Assembly (NCBI GenBank): GCA_964550895.1 | Contig: CAZKAP010000013.1 | Coordinates: 1 to 64,000, forward strand | Reading direction: 5' to 3' | Origin: CAZKAP01 sp964550895 | Lineage (GTDB): Bacteria; Bacteroidota; Bacteroidia; Flavobacteriales; Flavobacteriaceae | DNA length: 64,000 bases | Program-made: the position numbers and the translations under genes | Shown: in pieces, positions 49,646-57,879 of the stretch | Position numbering within the stretch: the first letter of the stretch is position 1 | Layout: each line of letters begins with the position of its first letter | The notes under the pieces: generated by a model | The model's database searches: none | Seen by the model: only the letters and a program-made list of their open reading frames with translations | What the model was told of the DNA's origin: nothing

Positions 49646-50809
49646 TCACTTCATCGCATACCGAGTAACATCGTCCTCGTCTATGGGATTCCCACCGAGT
49701 ATGAGCAACCGCTCCACCACATTACGCAATTCACGGATATTACCTGTCCAATCCATTTCCTGTATGAGCTTCATAGCCTTCTTGCTGAAGGTTTTCGGGG
49801 GACGGCCCTGCTGCTCTGCGATCTGGCCCGCAAAGTACTCTGCGAGAGCCGGTATATCCCCCCTGCGTTCGTTCAGGGAAGGTACGCGGATTTCGATCAC
49901 AGCCAGTCGGTGAAAGAGATCCTCACGGAAACGTCCGGCGCGGATTTCCTCTTTTAGATCTTTGTTGGTAGCTGCCAGTACACGCACGTCCACCGCTATG
50001 GTCTTATCCGAACCCACGCGAGATATTTTGTTCTCCTGAAGGGCTCGTAACACTTTGGACTGGGCGGCGAGACTCATATCGCCAATCTCGTCCAGGAACA
50101 GGGTACCCTTATTCGCGGCCTCAAACTTTCCGGCCCGGTCCTTAACTGCCGAGGTGAAGGCCCCCTTCACATGTCCGAACAGTTCGCTTTCGATCAGCTC
50201 CGAGGGTATGGCCGCACAATTGACGGCCAGCATTGGATTAGTGGATCGTTCACTCTTCTGATGAAGCCAATGCGCCACGAGTTCCTTGCCCGTGCCATTG
50301 CTGCCCGTAATCAGCACCCGGGCGTCGGTTGGGGCGACCTTCTCAATGATCTCCTTGACCTGCCGGAGTTCCTGGCTGTCGCCGATCATCTCGTAGTTCT
50401 TGTCCACCCGTTTGCGAAGATTCCGGTTTTCCGTAACGAGTTCCTTCCGGTCCAGGGCATTTCGAACGGTGGTGAGTAAGCGGTTCAGGTCCGGAGGCTT
50501 ACTGATATAATCAAAAGCACCCAACTTCATACTCTGTACGGCCACCTCCAGGTCGCCGTGTCCCGATATCATGATAAAGGGAACCTCAGGGCGGGTTTTG
50601 CGCGAACGCTCCAACACTTCGATTCCATCGATCTTAGGCATTTTGATATCGCAGAGAACAAGATCAATTTCCTCATTTTCCAGGACCTGGAGACCCTTTT
50701 CTCCGTTTTCGGCCTCAAGTACCGTGTAGGAATCGCTCTCCTCTTTAAGGATTTTACTCAGAACGCGCCTGATGCTAGCCTCGTCTTCAATTAACAGTAT
50801 TTGCGCCAT
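49646..50809 (-). CDS. Sigma-54-interaction response regulator without DNA-binding domain
   Basis: A 387-residue NtrC-family activator. A receiver domain (residues 1-120, with phospho-acceptor Asp54 in LCDIKMP and Lys104 in ISKPPD) is followed by an AAA+ domain: Walker A TGSNGTGKE (168-176), sigma-54-contact loop GAFTSA (216-221, usually GAFTGA), Walker B LFLDEIGD (237-244) and the WTGNIRELRNVVERL end. It stops at DDVTRYAMK with no Fis-type helix-turn-helix, so it must activate without specific DNA binding or rely on a partner. Start at MAQILLIEDE; an exact -7 element (50845-50852) lies 36 bases upstream. Confidence 0.92.
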   Translation of the reverse strand: MAQILLIEDEASIRRVLSKILKEESDSYTVLEAENGEKGLQVLENEEIDLVLCDIKMPKIDGIEVLERSRKTRPEVPFIMISGHGDLEVAVQSMKLGAFDYISKPPDLNRLLTTVRNALDRKELVTENRNLRKRVDKNYEMIGDSQELRQVKEIIEKVAPTDARVLITGSNGTGKELVAHWLHQKSERSTNPMLAVNCAAIPSELIESELFGHVKGAFTSAVKDRAGKFEAANKGTLFLDEIGDMSLAAQSKVLRALQENKISRVGSDKTIAVDVRVLAATNKDLKEEIRAGRFREDLFHRLAVIEIRVPSLNERRGDIPALAEYFAGQIAEQQGRPPKTFSKKAMKLIQEMDWTGNIRELRNVVERLLILGGNPIDEDDVTRYAMK

Positions 50810-50844
50810 AGTCCAATGCTTGAGGTGGATTTCCGCCACGGCAA

Positions 50845-50852
50845 CAAAGGTA
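50845..50852 (-). promoter_or_regulatory. -7 promoter element TACCTTTG before response regulator
   Basis: Exact minus-strand TAnnTTTG between the MscS gene end and the regulator start at 50809. It separates the regulator from the MscS/NatAB operon. Confidence 0.55.
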
Positions 50853-50878
50853 ACGTCCACCGGGCAGAAGGCCAGAAC

Positions 50879-51799
50879 CTAGGACGGGTTTTCCCTCCCA
50901 TCGGTTTGGGTGGACAGAGGTTGCTCTGGCCAACGATACACGTGAAGGTCACGCTGTGGAAACGGTATTACGATTCCGGACTCACGGAACCTCCGGAAGA
51001 TTTCGAACCTCAGGTTACTCTCTATAAAAGGGGTGCGAAAACTATCGTTTACAAAGAAATGCAGGTTGAAAATCAACGCAGAATCCCCGAAATCGTCAAA
51101 GGTCACAAAGGGTTGCGGGTATTTCAACACCTCCCCGTGTGAAGCAGCCGCATCGAGCAGGACCTGCCTGACCTGTTCGGGTTGAGAACTGTACGAAACC
51201 CCAACCTGGACGGACTCCCGGGTAGTGCGGTTGTTCTGGGTAAAGTTGTAGACCGTATCGCTGATGAACTTGTGGTTGGGGATAACGATCACTCGATCGT
51301 CCCGGGTAAGTGCACGGGTAGTACGCAACTTAATTTCAAAGATTCGGCCTACCTTGCCCTCTACTTCGACCACATCGCCGACCAGCACGGATTTGTCCAC
51401 GATGATCATGATACCGGCGATGATGTCCTGAAACAATACCTGCAGGGCCAGTCCCAGTCCAACCAGCAAGGCGGCAGAGGCGGTAAGTAAGACGGTGACA
51501 TTGATCCCCGCCGCGCTCAGGGTTATCAGGATTACCGTCAGGTAAACCGTATAGTTGATAAACTTGAAGACACTGATGAACTTGAGTTTATCCTCCTCCT
51601 TCATGTTCCGGGTAATAAGCCGGCGCAGCCATTTGAGTAAAAACCCGGTTGCGGCATAGACAAATACCAGGGTCAGTATAAGACCCAGGGTGAGGTGAAT
51701 GGAGCGATCCTCACCGATAGGTATCTCGGGACCCGCATTTAATATTCGCTGAAGGGCACGAAAAAAGTCATTGCTGAAAAAGTCCTTAAGTGCATCCAT
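50879..51799 (-). CDS. Small-conductance mechanosensitive channel (MscS family)
   Basis: A 306-residue inner-membrane channel that vents solutes on hypo-osmotic shock. Three N-terminal helices (about 38-60, 75-100, 105-130) are followed by the pore-lining TM3 LGLALQVLFQDIIAGIMIIV (Gly/Ala packing pattern) and the beta domain start KSVLVGDVVEVEGKVGRIFEIKLRTTRALTRDD; a mixed alpha/beta vestibule ends the protein. Start at MDALKDFF; two codons inside the longest frame. Follows the NatAB pair on the same strand. Confidence 0.94.
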   Translation of the reverse strand: MDALKDFFSNDFFRALQRILNAGPEIPIGEDRSIHLTLGLILTLVFVYAATGFLLKWLRRLITRNMKEEDKLKFISVFKFINYTVYLTVILITLSAAGINVTVLLTASAALLVGLGLALQVLFQDIIAGIMIIVDKSVLVGDVVEVEGKVGRIFEIKLRTTRALTRDDRVIVIPNHKFISDTVYNFTQNNRTTRESVQVGVSYSSQPEQVRQVLLDAAASHGEVLKYPQPFVTFDDFGDSALIFNLHFFVNDSFRTPFIESNLRFEIFRRFRESGIVIPFPQRDLHVYRWPEQPLSTQTDGRENPS

Positions 51800-51808
51800 T
51801 ATCACTAT

Positions 51809-53149
51809 TTAGTACCTTAACCATCTCCAGAGCTCCAGATAGGTTGTTTTTTTACCATACATGAGTATCCCGACCCGATAGATCTTTGCGGCTACCCAGA
51901 CCACACCCAGAAAAGTTACCACTAAAAGGAATATCGATAGCATGAGTTGCCAGAGAGGCACCCCGTTTTCGCCTATGCCCCCGGGTAGCCTCATGAGCAT
52001 AACAATGGGTGAAGTCAGGGGAAAAAGGGAGAACCCAACGGCTATGGGGCCATGGGGATTGCTGAACACCGAGAAAAAGCCCACATAAATGGCCAGCATC
52101 AGGGGCAGTATAATCGGGAAAATGAACTGCTGGGTATCCGTTTCGTTATCTACGGCCGCACCTATGGCGGCATAGATGGAACTGTAGATCAGGTACCCTA
52201 AAACGAAGTAGACCAGGAAGAAGAAGATGAGCAGATTCCAGGGAATACGCAGGATTTCGCTCCCAATGGATTTTATCCTCATAAAAGTCTCCGGAGAAAA
52301 TTCGGAGGAGACTCCGGCGGTCATCGCCTTGAGGTCCGCCCGGTCGAACAATATGCCGGGATCGATTCCCAGGACCAGCAGCGTAATGATCAGCAAAAGG
52401 CCGCCAGCTACAATCCAAATCAGAAATTGTGTAACCCCGGCCAGGGAAGTACCTATTATTTTACCGAGCATCAGCTCGAAAGGCTTTACTGAAGAGATAA
52501 TCACTTCAATGATCCGGCTGGTTTTTTCCTCGATTACGCTGCGCATGACGAAACCGCCGTAGATAATGATGAACATCATGATGAGGTAACCGAATCCTCC
52601 TCCAATAAAGGCCTTGATCTCGCTGATGCCCTTAATATTCTCTTCCCCTCCATAGGTCGCAGTGCGTATCTCAAATTCCCGACCTACCCCGGAGAAATCC
52701 GCCTCGCTCACGCCAAGGTTCCTCAAGCGCTCCTCCCGCAGGGTACGCTCCAGGGTACCCTCGATCTGCTCGAGCAGCAGACTGACCGGACTTTCCTTGG
52801 AGTAGAAAAATGAGCTGTCTGCGGACTGCACGGCCGTAGGATATTCCGGGATGTAAATGAGCCCGTAAAACCCCATGGACTGAACCGAATCCATGGCCTC
52901 TTCGAGTGGAAGATCCCTGAACTGCAGGAAGGACATGGAGGCCGTGTGCTCAAAATCTTCCCGGAAGAATTCACTCTCGTTGAGAACTGCAATGACCCGC
53001 TTCTCACTATCGTTGACCCGGGTAAGGAAGGCAATCAGTACGACCATGGCCACCATCAGCACCGGGCTGAGGAAGGTCATCACTATAAAGGACCGGTTCC
53101 GTACCTTGGCCAGGTATTCACGGACGATGATCAGGTTGAGCTTATTCAT
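51809..53149 (-). CDS. NatB-like ABC-2 permease
   Basis: A 446-residue inner-membrane permease with an N-terminal helix (RSFIVMTFLSPVLMVAMVVLIAF), a large extracytoplasmic domain (about 50-180) and five C-terminal helices including FGYLIMMFIIIYGGFVMRSVIEEKTSRIIEVIISSVKP (EEK-x-x-R signature of the family). NatB-type exporters remove sodium or drugs; the true substrate is not evident. Start MNKLNLIIVREYL (53149) overlaps the ATPase end by eight bases; the much longer frame upstream is within the ATPase gene. Confidence 0.9.
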   Translation of the reverse strand: MNKLNLIIVREYLAKVRNRSFIVMTFLSPVLMVAMVVLIAFLTRVNDSEKRVIAVLNESEFFREDFEHTASMSFLQFRDLPLEEAMDSVQSMGFYGLIYIPEYPTAVQSADSSFFYSKESPVSLLLEQIEGTLERTLREERLRNLGVSEADFSGVGREFEIRTATYGGEENIKGISEIKAFIGGGFGYLIMMFIIIYGGFVMRSVIEEKTSRIIEVIISSVKPFELMLGKIIGTSLAGVTQFLIWIVAGGLLLIITLLVLGIDPGILFDRADLKAMTAGVSSEFSPETFMRIKSIGSEILRIPWNLLIFFFLVYFVLGYLIYSSIYAAIGAAVDNETDTQQFIFPIILPLMLAIYVGFFSVFSNPHGPIAVGFSLFPLTSPIVMLMRLPGGIGENGVPLWQLMLSIFLLVVTFLGVVWVAAKIYRVGILMYGKKTTYLELWRWLRY

Positions 53150-54089
53150 GACCGGCCCCGGATTGAACGGTTCGTATAAATATATCGTTGGCCGTGGGTA
53201 TGAGTTCTTCAAAACGCTGTATGGCCGCTTTGTCCGACAGGTAGTGCAGGACTTCCCGCGTGTCGGGACAGGGCAGGTTGAGCTGAAACTCCAGGAGCCC
53301 GTCCCGATCGATATACCGGGCGCCATCAATTTTGAATCGCTTTTCGAGTTCCCCCAACAGGTTCCGGTATTCCCCATCCACATGGAGCACAACGGCGAAT
53401 TCATTCTTGCGGTATTCCTTCTTGATTTCACTCAGCCGGCCCTCCAGCAGTTTTTCGGAATTGTGTATTAGTGCAATGTACTCGCACAACTCCTCTACCG
53501 ACTCCATACGATGGGTGGAAAAAATGATGGACGCACCTTGGTCCTTGAGTTCCAGGATTTCGTCCTTGATCTTCTGGGCATTGATCGGATCGAATCCACT
53601 AAAGGGCTCATCAAAAATGAGCAACCTGGGCTCGTGAAGCACCGTTACTATGAACTGGATCTTTTGGGCCATGCCCTTGGAAAGCTCCAGTATCTTCTTG
53701 TTCCACCAGTCCCCGATTTCCAGTTTCTCAAACCAGTGCATCAAGCGCCTCCGGGCCTCGGTCTTACTCAGTCCCTTAAGCTGCGCCAGATAGAGGGCCT
53801 GTTCACCCACGCGCATACCCTTGTAGAGGCCGCGTTCCTCCGGGAGGTAGCCGATCCTGCCTATGTGTTCAGGAGCGAGGGGTTCTCCTTCGAAAAAAAC
53901 CCGTCCCGAATCGGGATACGTAATTTGATTGATGATCCGTATGAGAGACGTCTTTCCTGCACCATTAGGCCCCAAAAGGCCATAGATGGTATTCGAGGGT
54001 ATGGTCAGACTGATGTCGGTCAGCGCCTGATGGTTTCCGTACCTCTTGCAGACGTCTTCTACTCGGATAACAGGATCTGCGGGGTGCAT
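53142..54089 (-). CDS. NatA-like ABC transporter ATPase
   Basis: A 315-residue ATPase with Walker A GPNGAGKTSLIR (about 40-51), signature LSKGMAQKIQFI, Walker B LLIFDEPFSGFD and H-loop STHRMESVE; a C-terminal DUF4162-like domain (about 220-315) follows. It feeds the permease that overlaps its end. First gene of the natA-natB-mscS operon. An exact -7 element (54094-54101) lies only four bases upstream of the ATG. Confidence 0.92.
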   Translation of the reverse strand: MHPADPVIRVEDVCKRYGNHQALTDISLTIPSNTIYGLLGPNGAGKTSLIRIINQITYPDSGRVFFEGEPLAPEHIGRIGYLPEERGLYKGMRVGEQALYLAQLKGLSKTEARRRLMHWFEKLEIGDWWNKKILELSKGMAQKIQFIVTVLHEPRLLIFDEPFSGFDPINAQKIKDEILELKDQGASIIFSTHRMESVEELCEYIALIHNSEKLLEGRLSEIKKEYRKNEFAVVLHVDGEYRNLLGELEKRFKIDGARYIDRDGLLEFQLNLPCPDTREVLHYLSDKAAIQRFEELIPTANDIFIRTVQSGAGHE

Positions 54090-54093
54090 GCGT

Positions 54094-54101
54094 CAAATAT
54101 A
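54094..54101 (-). promoter_or_regulatory. -7 promoter element TATATTTG before natA-like gene
   Basis: Exact minus-strand TAnnTTTG four bases before the ATG at 54089; the predicted transcript is leaderless or nearly so. Confidence 0.5.
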
Positions 54102-54206
54102 AGTAAATAGAGCGGTTGTGCTTTTTTGCGGAATTCCCGCATCGGAACAGCGAGAAGCTCATGACATGACGCTCTGGAAACCAGCGACTAAGAAGAAGGG
54201 CTACAT

Positions 54207-54245
54207 AAAAAACAAAACCCACCCTTAAACGAATTTAAGGATGGG
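54207..54245 (-). terminator. Intrinsic terminator after dnaJ
   Basis: CCCACCCTTAAA (54218-54229) and TTTAAGGATGGG (54234-54245) form a 12-base stem with one mismatch and a four-base loop; on the minus strand a T-rich run (54217-54207) follows. It lies about 90 bases beyond the dnaJ stop. Confidence 0.75.
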
Positions 54246-54337
54246 AAAAAAATTGCTATGAAAAAGAAAATTGATATTGTTTAACAATACCTAAGTCAAA
54301 TATACGTCAAAATTTTTAATGCAAACAGCCGAATTTA

Positions 54338-55447
54338 CTAGGAAAACATATCCTTTACCTTGTCGAAAAACGACTTGTCTGATTTCTTCGGACTTGGAAC
54401 AAAATGGCTGTCTTCCTTCATTTTTTCGAAGAAATCCCGCTGTTCTTTGCTCAGCTCCTGAGGGGTCCACACATTGACATGGACGAGAAGATCGCCCGTA
54501 CCGTATCCGTTCAGGGAATTTATGCCCTTATCCCTTAATCTGAGAATTTTGCCGGACTGTATGCCGGCTTCCAGCTTGATGCGGACCTTGCCCCCAATGG
54601 TATCGATCTCCCTCGAGGTGCCGAGAACGGCCTCCGGTATGCTGATGTACAGGTCGTAATGGAGGTTATCTCCTTCCCGCTTTAGGGTAGGATGTTCATT
54701 GGTCTCGATAAGTACTAGCAGGTCACCGGGTATGGAATTGCCCGGAGCCTCATTTCCTTTGCCTGATATCTTGAGCTGCATGCCCGATTCCACGCCGGCA
54801 GGTATCTTGACCGAAACGGTTTCCTCGCGAGCCACCATGCCCTCGGCATCGGCGCCGGGAGGTTTTTGGTCGATCACCTGTCCGCTGCCCCCGCACTGGT
54901 TACAGGTAGTGGAGGTCTGCATGCGGCCGAGTATGGTGTTGGCAATTTTAGTGACCTGACCGGTTCCCTGGCAGGTAGGACAATTACGGTAGGTCACGCC
55001 TTCGGCCTTCACCTTCCTGCGAACCTTCACCTTCTTTTCCACCCCGGACGCGACCTCCTCCAGATCCAGCTTAACCCGGATGCGAAGATTGCTTCCCTTC
55101 ACCCGACGCTGGCCACCGAATCCACCAAATCCACCGAATCCACCAGAAAAAGCCCCTCCGAAAATATCCCCGAACTGGCTGAAGATGTCCTCCATATTCA
55201 TCCCGCCGCCACCGAATCCACCGCCGGTAAAGGCGTCGTGACCATAGCGGTCGTACTGTGCCCTCTTTTCGGGATCGCTCAGCACCTCGTAAGCCTCAGC
55301 CGCCCGCTTGAATTCCTCCTCGGCATGGCTGTCCCCCGGATTCTTATCCGGATGGAATTCCAGTGCCTTCTTCCGGTAAGCCTTCTTGATCTCAGCCTCG
55401 CTAGCATCTTTCGAAATGCCCAGAACTTCGTAATAGTCTTTTTTCAT
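54338..55447 (-). CDS. dnaJ: Chaperone DnaJ with two zinc-finger motifs
   Basis: The Hsp40 co-chaperone of DnaK (369 residues): J domain with HPD (KDYYEVLGISKDASEAEIKKAY...FHPDKNPG, residues 3-70), a Gly/Phe linker (GGGFGGGGMNMEDIFSQFGDIFGG), a zinc-binding region, and two C-terminal beta domains ending in PKKSDKSFFDKVKDMFS. Only two CxxCxGxG motifs occur (CPTCQGTG and CNQCGGSG), against four in E. coli DnaJ, so one zinc site is missing; I recall this reduced form from other Flavobacteriia. grpE lies ten bases upstream. dnaK is not in the window. Confidence 0.96.
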   Translation of the reverse strand: MKKDYYEVLGISKDASEAEIKKAYRKKALEFHPDKNPGDSHAEEEFKRAAEAYEVLSDPEKRAQYDRYGHDAFTGGGFGGGGMNMEDIFSQFGDIFGGAFSGGFGGFGGFGGQRRVKGSNLRIRVKLDLEEVASGVEKKVKVRRKVKAEGVTYRNCPTCQGTGQVTKIANTILGRMQTSTTCNQCGGSGQVIDQKPPGADAEGMVAREETVSVKIPAGVESGMQLKISGKGNEAPGNSIPGDLLVLIETNEHPTLKREGDNLHYDLYISIPEAVLGTSREIDTIGGKVRIKLEAGIQSGKILRLRDKGINSLNGYGTGDLLVHVNVWTPQELSKEQRDFFEKMKEDSHFVPSPKKSDKSFFDKVKDMFS

Positions 55448-55457
55448 CCTTGCTTGG

Positions 55458-56006
55458 TTATTGCCCGACGACCACCTTGGGGTGACGGATAATTTTATCG
55501 CCGAGTCGGTAGCCGGTCTCTACCACGTCAATCACCTTTCCCTTAAGCGATTCTTCAGGAGAGGGAATTTGGGTAACCGCTTCGTGCAACTCCGGATCGA
55601 AGGCCGCACCCTGCTCCAGCTCGATGGGCTCCAGGCCTTTCTGCCTGAGGGTCTCGGTGAACTTTTGATGGATCAGGCCCACGCCTTCGATCCACTGATC
55701 CGCACCGGCCTTGTTCATTTCGGCCAGCGCGCGATCAAAATCGTCCAGTACAGGCAGCAAGGCCTGGATGACTTCCTGTCCGGCAGTCCGGAAGAGCTCC
55801 AACCGCTCCTTCTGGGTGCGTTTTTTGTAGTTCTCAAACTCGGCAAACAGGCGGAGGAATTTTTCCTTTTCCCCGGCCAGTTGCTCTTCCAGGCTCGGCT
55901 CGGTTTGCTCCCGAACCTCCTGTTCTTCCTGAGTTTCTTGTATCTCCTTGTCCTCAGCCGTATTCTTCTCCTGCTCCGAATCGGGCAATTCTACGTCTTT
56001 ACTCAT
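55458..56006 (-). CDS. grpE: Nucleotide exchange factor GrpE
   Basis: Releases ADP from DnaK. The 182 residues begin with an acidic, disordered stretch (about 1-40, rich in Glu and Gln), continue as a long coiled helix (LAGEKEKFLRLFAEFENYKKRTQKER) and end in the beta domain with the conserved PELHEAVTQIP, VIDVVETGYRLGDKIIRHPKVVV. Operon with dnaJ, ten bases apart. An exact -7 element (56075-56082) lies 69 bases upstream. Confidence 0.96.
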   Translation of the reverse strand: MSKDVELPDSEQEKNTAEDKEIQETQEEQEVREQTEPSLEEQLAGEKEKFLRLFAEFENYKKRTQKERLELFRTAGQEVIQALLPVLDDFDRALAEMNKAGADQWIEGVGLIHQKFTETLRQKGLEPIELEQGAAFDPELHEAVTQIPSPEESLKGKVIDVVETGYRLGDKIIRHPKVVVGQ

Positions 56007-56074
56007 TTTAGGGTAATCGTTTTAATCGAGGGGTCAAATAACTTGCCAGTCCGGCAAATATGCCAAAATGTCAC

Positions 56075-56082
56075 CAAAAGTA
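56075..56082 (-). promoter_or_regulatory. -7 promoter element TACTTTTG before grpE-dnaJ
   Basis: Exact minus-strand TAnnTTTG; gives a ~62-base leader for grpE. A second near-match (CATATTTG) lies closer to the gene. Confidence 0.5.
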
Positions 56083-56129
56083 AGCAACCTGAAGCAGTCC
56101 GGAAATTCCGCCGGGTATCTAACCCGGAA

Positions 56130-57041
56130 TCAGGTGAGGATATCCTCCAGAGCACTGCGAATATTCACGTAGTCGAATCGGAAACCGGCATCCTGAAGCT
56201 TTCGTGAACTCACGCGCTGACTCTCCAAAAGCACGGCGGACATCTCTCCGAAAGCGATCTTGACCAGCAGACCGGGAATGGCAGGCAGCCAGACCGGGCG
56301 TCCCGTGACATCTCCCATCGCTTTAACGAGCTTTTCCTGAGAAACGGGATTGGGCGCTACCGCGTTGTACACTCCGGCAATCTCCTCCTCTTCCAGAGCG
56401 AAGCGAATGATGGAGGCCAGATCCCGGATATGAATCCAGGATTGCCATTGTTCACCGCTACCGAAAGCCGCCCCAAAACCCCATTTAACAGGAGTGAGCA
56501 ATTTGGGTAGGGCGCCGCCTTCACGGGCCAGTACCAGGCCGATTCGCAGGCGGACTTCGGGAACTCCCAACTGCGCTACCTGCAGGGTAGCCTCTTCCCA
56601 TGAACGGACCACTTCGGCAAGGAACCCCTTACCGGTATCCGGTTCGTTTTCGGTGTATAAACGGGAGCGGGAACTGGGATATATCCCTATGGCCGAAGCA
56701 GATACGAATTTTTCGATGTTCTCATGGCCGACCTCCACTATGGCCTTCCGAAGGGTTAAGGTACTTTGAACGCGGCTGTTGAGAATCTTTTCGCGGTTCG
56801 CGGGAGTCCACCGTTCCGCTATGCTGGATCCGGCCAGGTTAACCACATGGGTGATGCCTTCGAAGGCATTCATATCAATTTCACCGAGACCCGGGTTCCA
56901 ATAGTATCCTTTTCCCTGAAAGCGGTCTTTCAGCTTCTCCCGGGACGTACTCAGGTAGGCAAACGGGATGTGGTTCCTCTTGAGTTCCTGCATCAGTTCC
57001 GTGCCCACGAGTCCCGTACCTCCGCTTATGAGAACTTTCAT
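56130..57041 (-). CDS. TIGR01777 family oxidoreductase (SDR fold)
   Basis: An extended short-chain dehydrogenase/reductase of 303 residues related to YfcH/SulA-like proteins. Rossmann motif VLISGGTGLVGTEL at residues 3-16, HVVNLAGSSIAERW (68-80), SASAIGIYPS (S-x-x-x-Y catalytic region) and the C-terminal DUF1731 domain (VWLPAIPGLLVKIAFGEMSAVLLESQRV). Substrate unknown; the family is often near envelope or lipid genes. The start at MKVLISGGTG is set by an exact -7 element (57054-57061) that overlaps the longer TTG start. Confidence 0.92.
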   Translation of the reverse strand: MKVLISGGTGLVGTELMQELKRNHIPFAYLSTSREKLKDRFQGKGYYWNPGLGEIDMNAFEGITHVVNLAGSSIAERWTPANREKILNSRVQSTLTLRKAIVEVGHENIEKFVSASAIGIYPSSRSRLYTENEPDTGKGFLAEVVRSWEEATLQVAQLGVPEVRLRIGLVLAREGGALPKLLTPVKWGFGAAFGSGEQWQSWIHIRDLASIIRFALEEEEIAGVYNAVAPNPVSQEKLVKAMGDVTGRPVWLPAIPGLLVKIAFGEMSAVLLESQRVSSRKLQDAGFRFDYVNIRSALEDILT

Positions 57042-57053
57042 CCTTTTTGTTGC

Positions 57054-57061
57054 CAAAGATA
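57054..57061 (-). promoter_or_regulatory. -7 promoter element TATCTTTG before TIGR01777 gene
   Basis: Exact minus-strand TAnnTTTG, 13 bases before the ATG at 57041; rules out the upstream in-frame TTG start. Confidence 0.6.
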
Positions 57062-57100
57062 CTGGATTCCCTGACGAACAGGCCGGGCTTTATGGAACCC

Positions 57101-57781
57101 TTAACGGCCTAGGGTCGCCCGGAGCATTTCTCTTTTCCCGGGGGGTCCCGGAAGCCGTTCCACCCAAAGACCCAGCTCCTGCAAGCTCCGGCGGACGGAG
57201 CCCTTGGCACAGTAGGTCACGAATACCCCTCCCGGGGACAGGCCACCTGCAAACTTTTCTAGTGCGGGCAGCTCCCAGAGTTCAGGCTGAACCCGGGCAC
57301 CGAATGCATCGTAGTATACCAGGTCGATGCCTTTCTGTCCGGGAAAGTTGGCCACCGGCTGAAGCCATTTACGGATTCGGAACCCGGGTGATATTTCGGT
57401 CCACCGGCCGCCTTCCGCCTGATGTATATCCAGCAAAAACCGGTTTGCTTGCTGTGTTTCCTCCGGACGCGAGGTCAGGAATTCGGCATACCCCATCGAT
57501 AAGGCCTCATTTGGTGCGCAGGGATAGGCCTCCACCGTCTGGTATTCCACCTGCCGGCCGCAGGTCCGGGATTCGAGCCAGGTAAGCAGGGCATTTAAAC
57601 CCGTTCCCAGGCCCATCTCGAGTATGCGTAGTGGGACGGCATCCAGTTTTCGGTATCCCTGTTCGATGAACACATGCCGGGATTCCTGCACAGCCCCATG
57701 GCGGGAATGGTAGGTCTCGTCCAGTTCCGGCAGATACAGGGTCCTGGAGCCATCGGAGGTCTCAATTATTCTTCGATCCAT
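57101..57781 (-). CDS. mnmD: tRNA (mnm5s2U34)-methyltransferase, MnmD
   Basis: A stand-alone version of the methyltransferase half of MnmC, which completes the mnm5s2U wobble modification in certain tRNAs. The 226 residues show YLPELDETYHSRHGAVQESRHVF (family opening), the SAM motif ILEMGLGTGLNALLTW, VYYDAFGARVQPELW and the late GGVFVTYCAKGSVRRSLQELG typical of the fold. Start at MDRRIIETSDG; ten upstream in-frame residues look non-family. Leftward; divergent from ilvE across ~100 bases. Confidence 0.92.
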   Translation of the reverse strand: MDRRIIETSDGSRTLYLPELDETYHSRHGAVQESRHVFIEQGYRKLDAVPLRILEMGLGTGLNALLTWLESRTCGRQVEYQTVEAYPCAPNEALSMGYAEFLTSRPEETQQANRFLLDIHQAEGGRWTEISPGFRIRKWLQPVANFPGQKGIDLVYYDAFGARVQPELWELPALEKFAGGLSPGGVFVTYCAKGSVRRSLQELGLWVERLPGPPGKREMLRATLGR

Positions 57782-57850
57782 ATTCAGAGTCGCGGCAGGG
57801 TACAGCCCCACTAAAGTAGGGGTTCCCTTCCATATATGTGTTTTCAGGGT

Positions 57851-57858
57851 TATCTTTG
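57851..57858 (+). promoter_or_regulatory. -7 promoter element TATCTTTG before ilvE
   Basis: Exact TAnnTTTG 22 bases before the ilvE ATG. Confidence 0.6.
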
Positions 57859-57879
57859 CAGTCCAAAACCTAGGATCTG

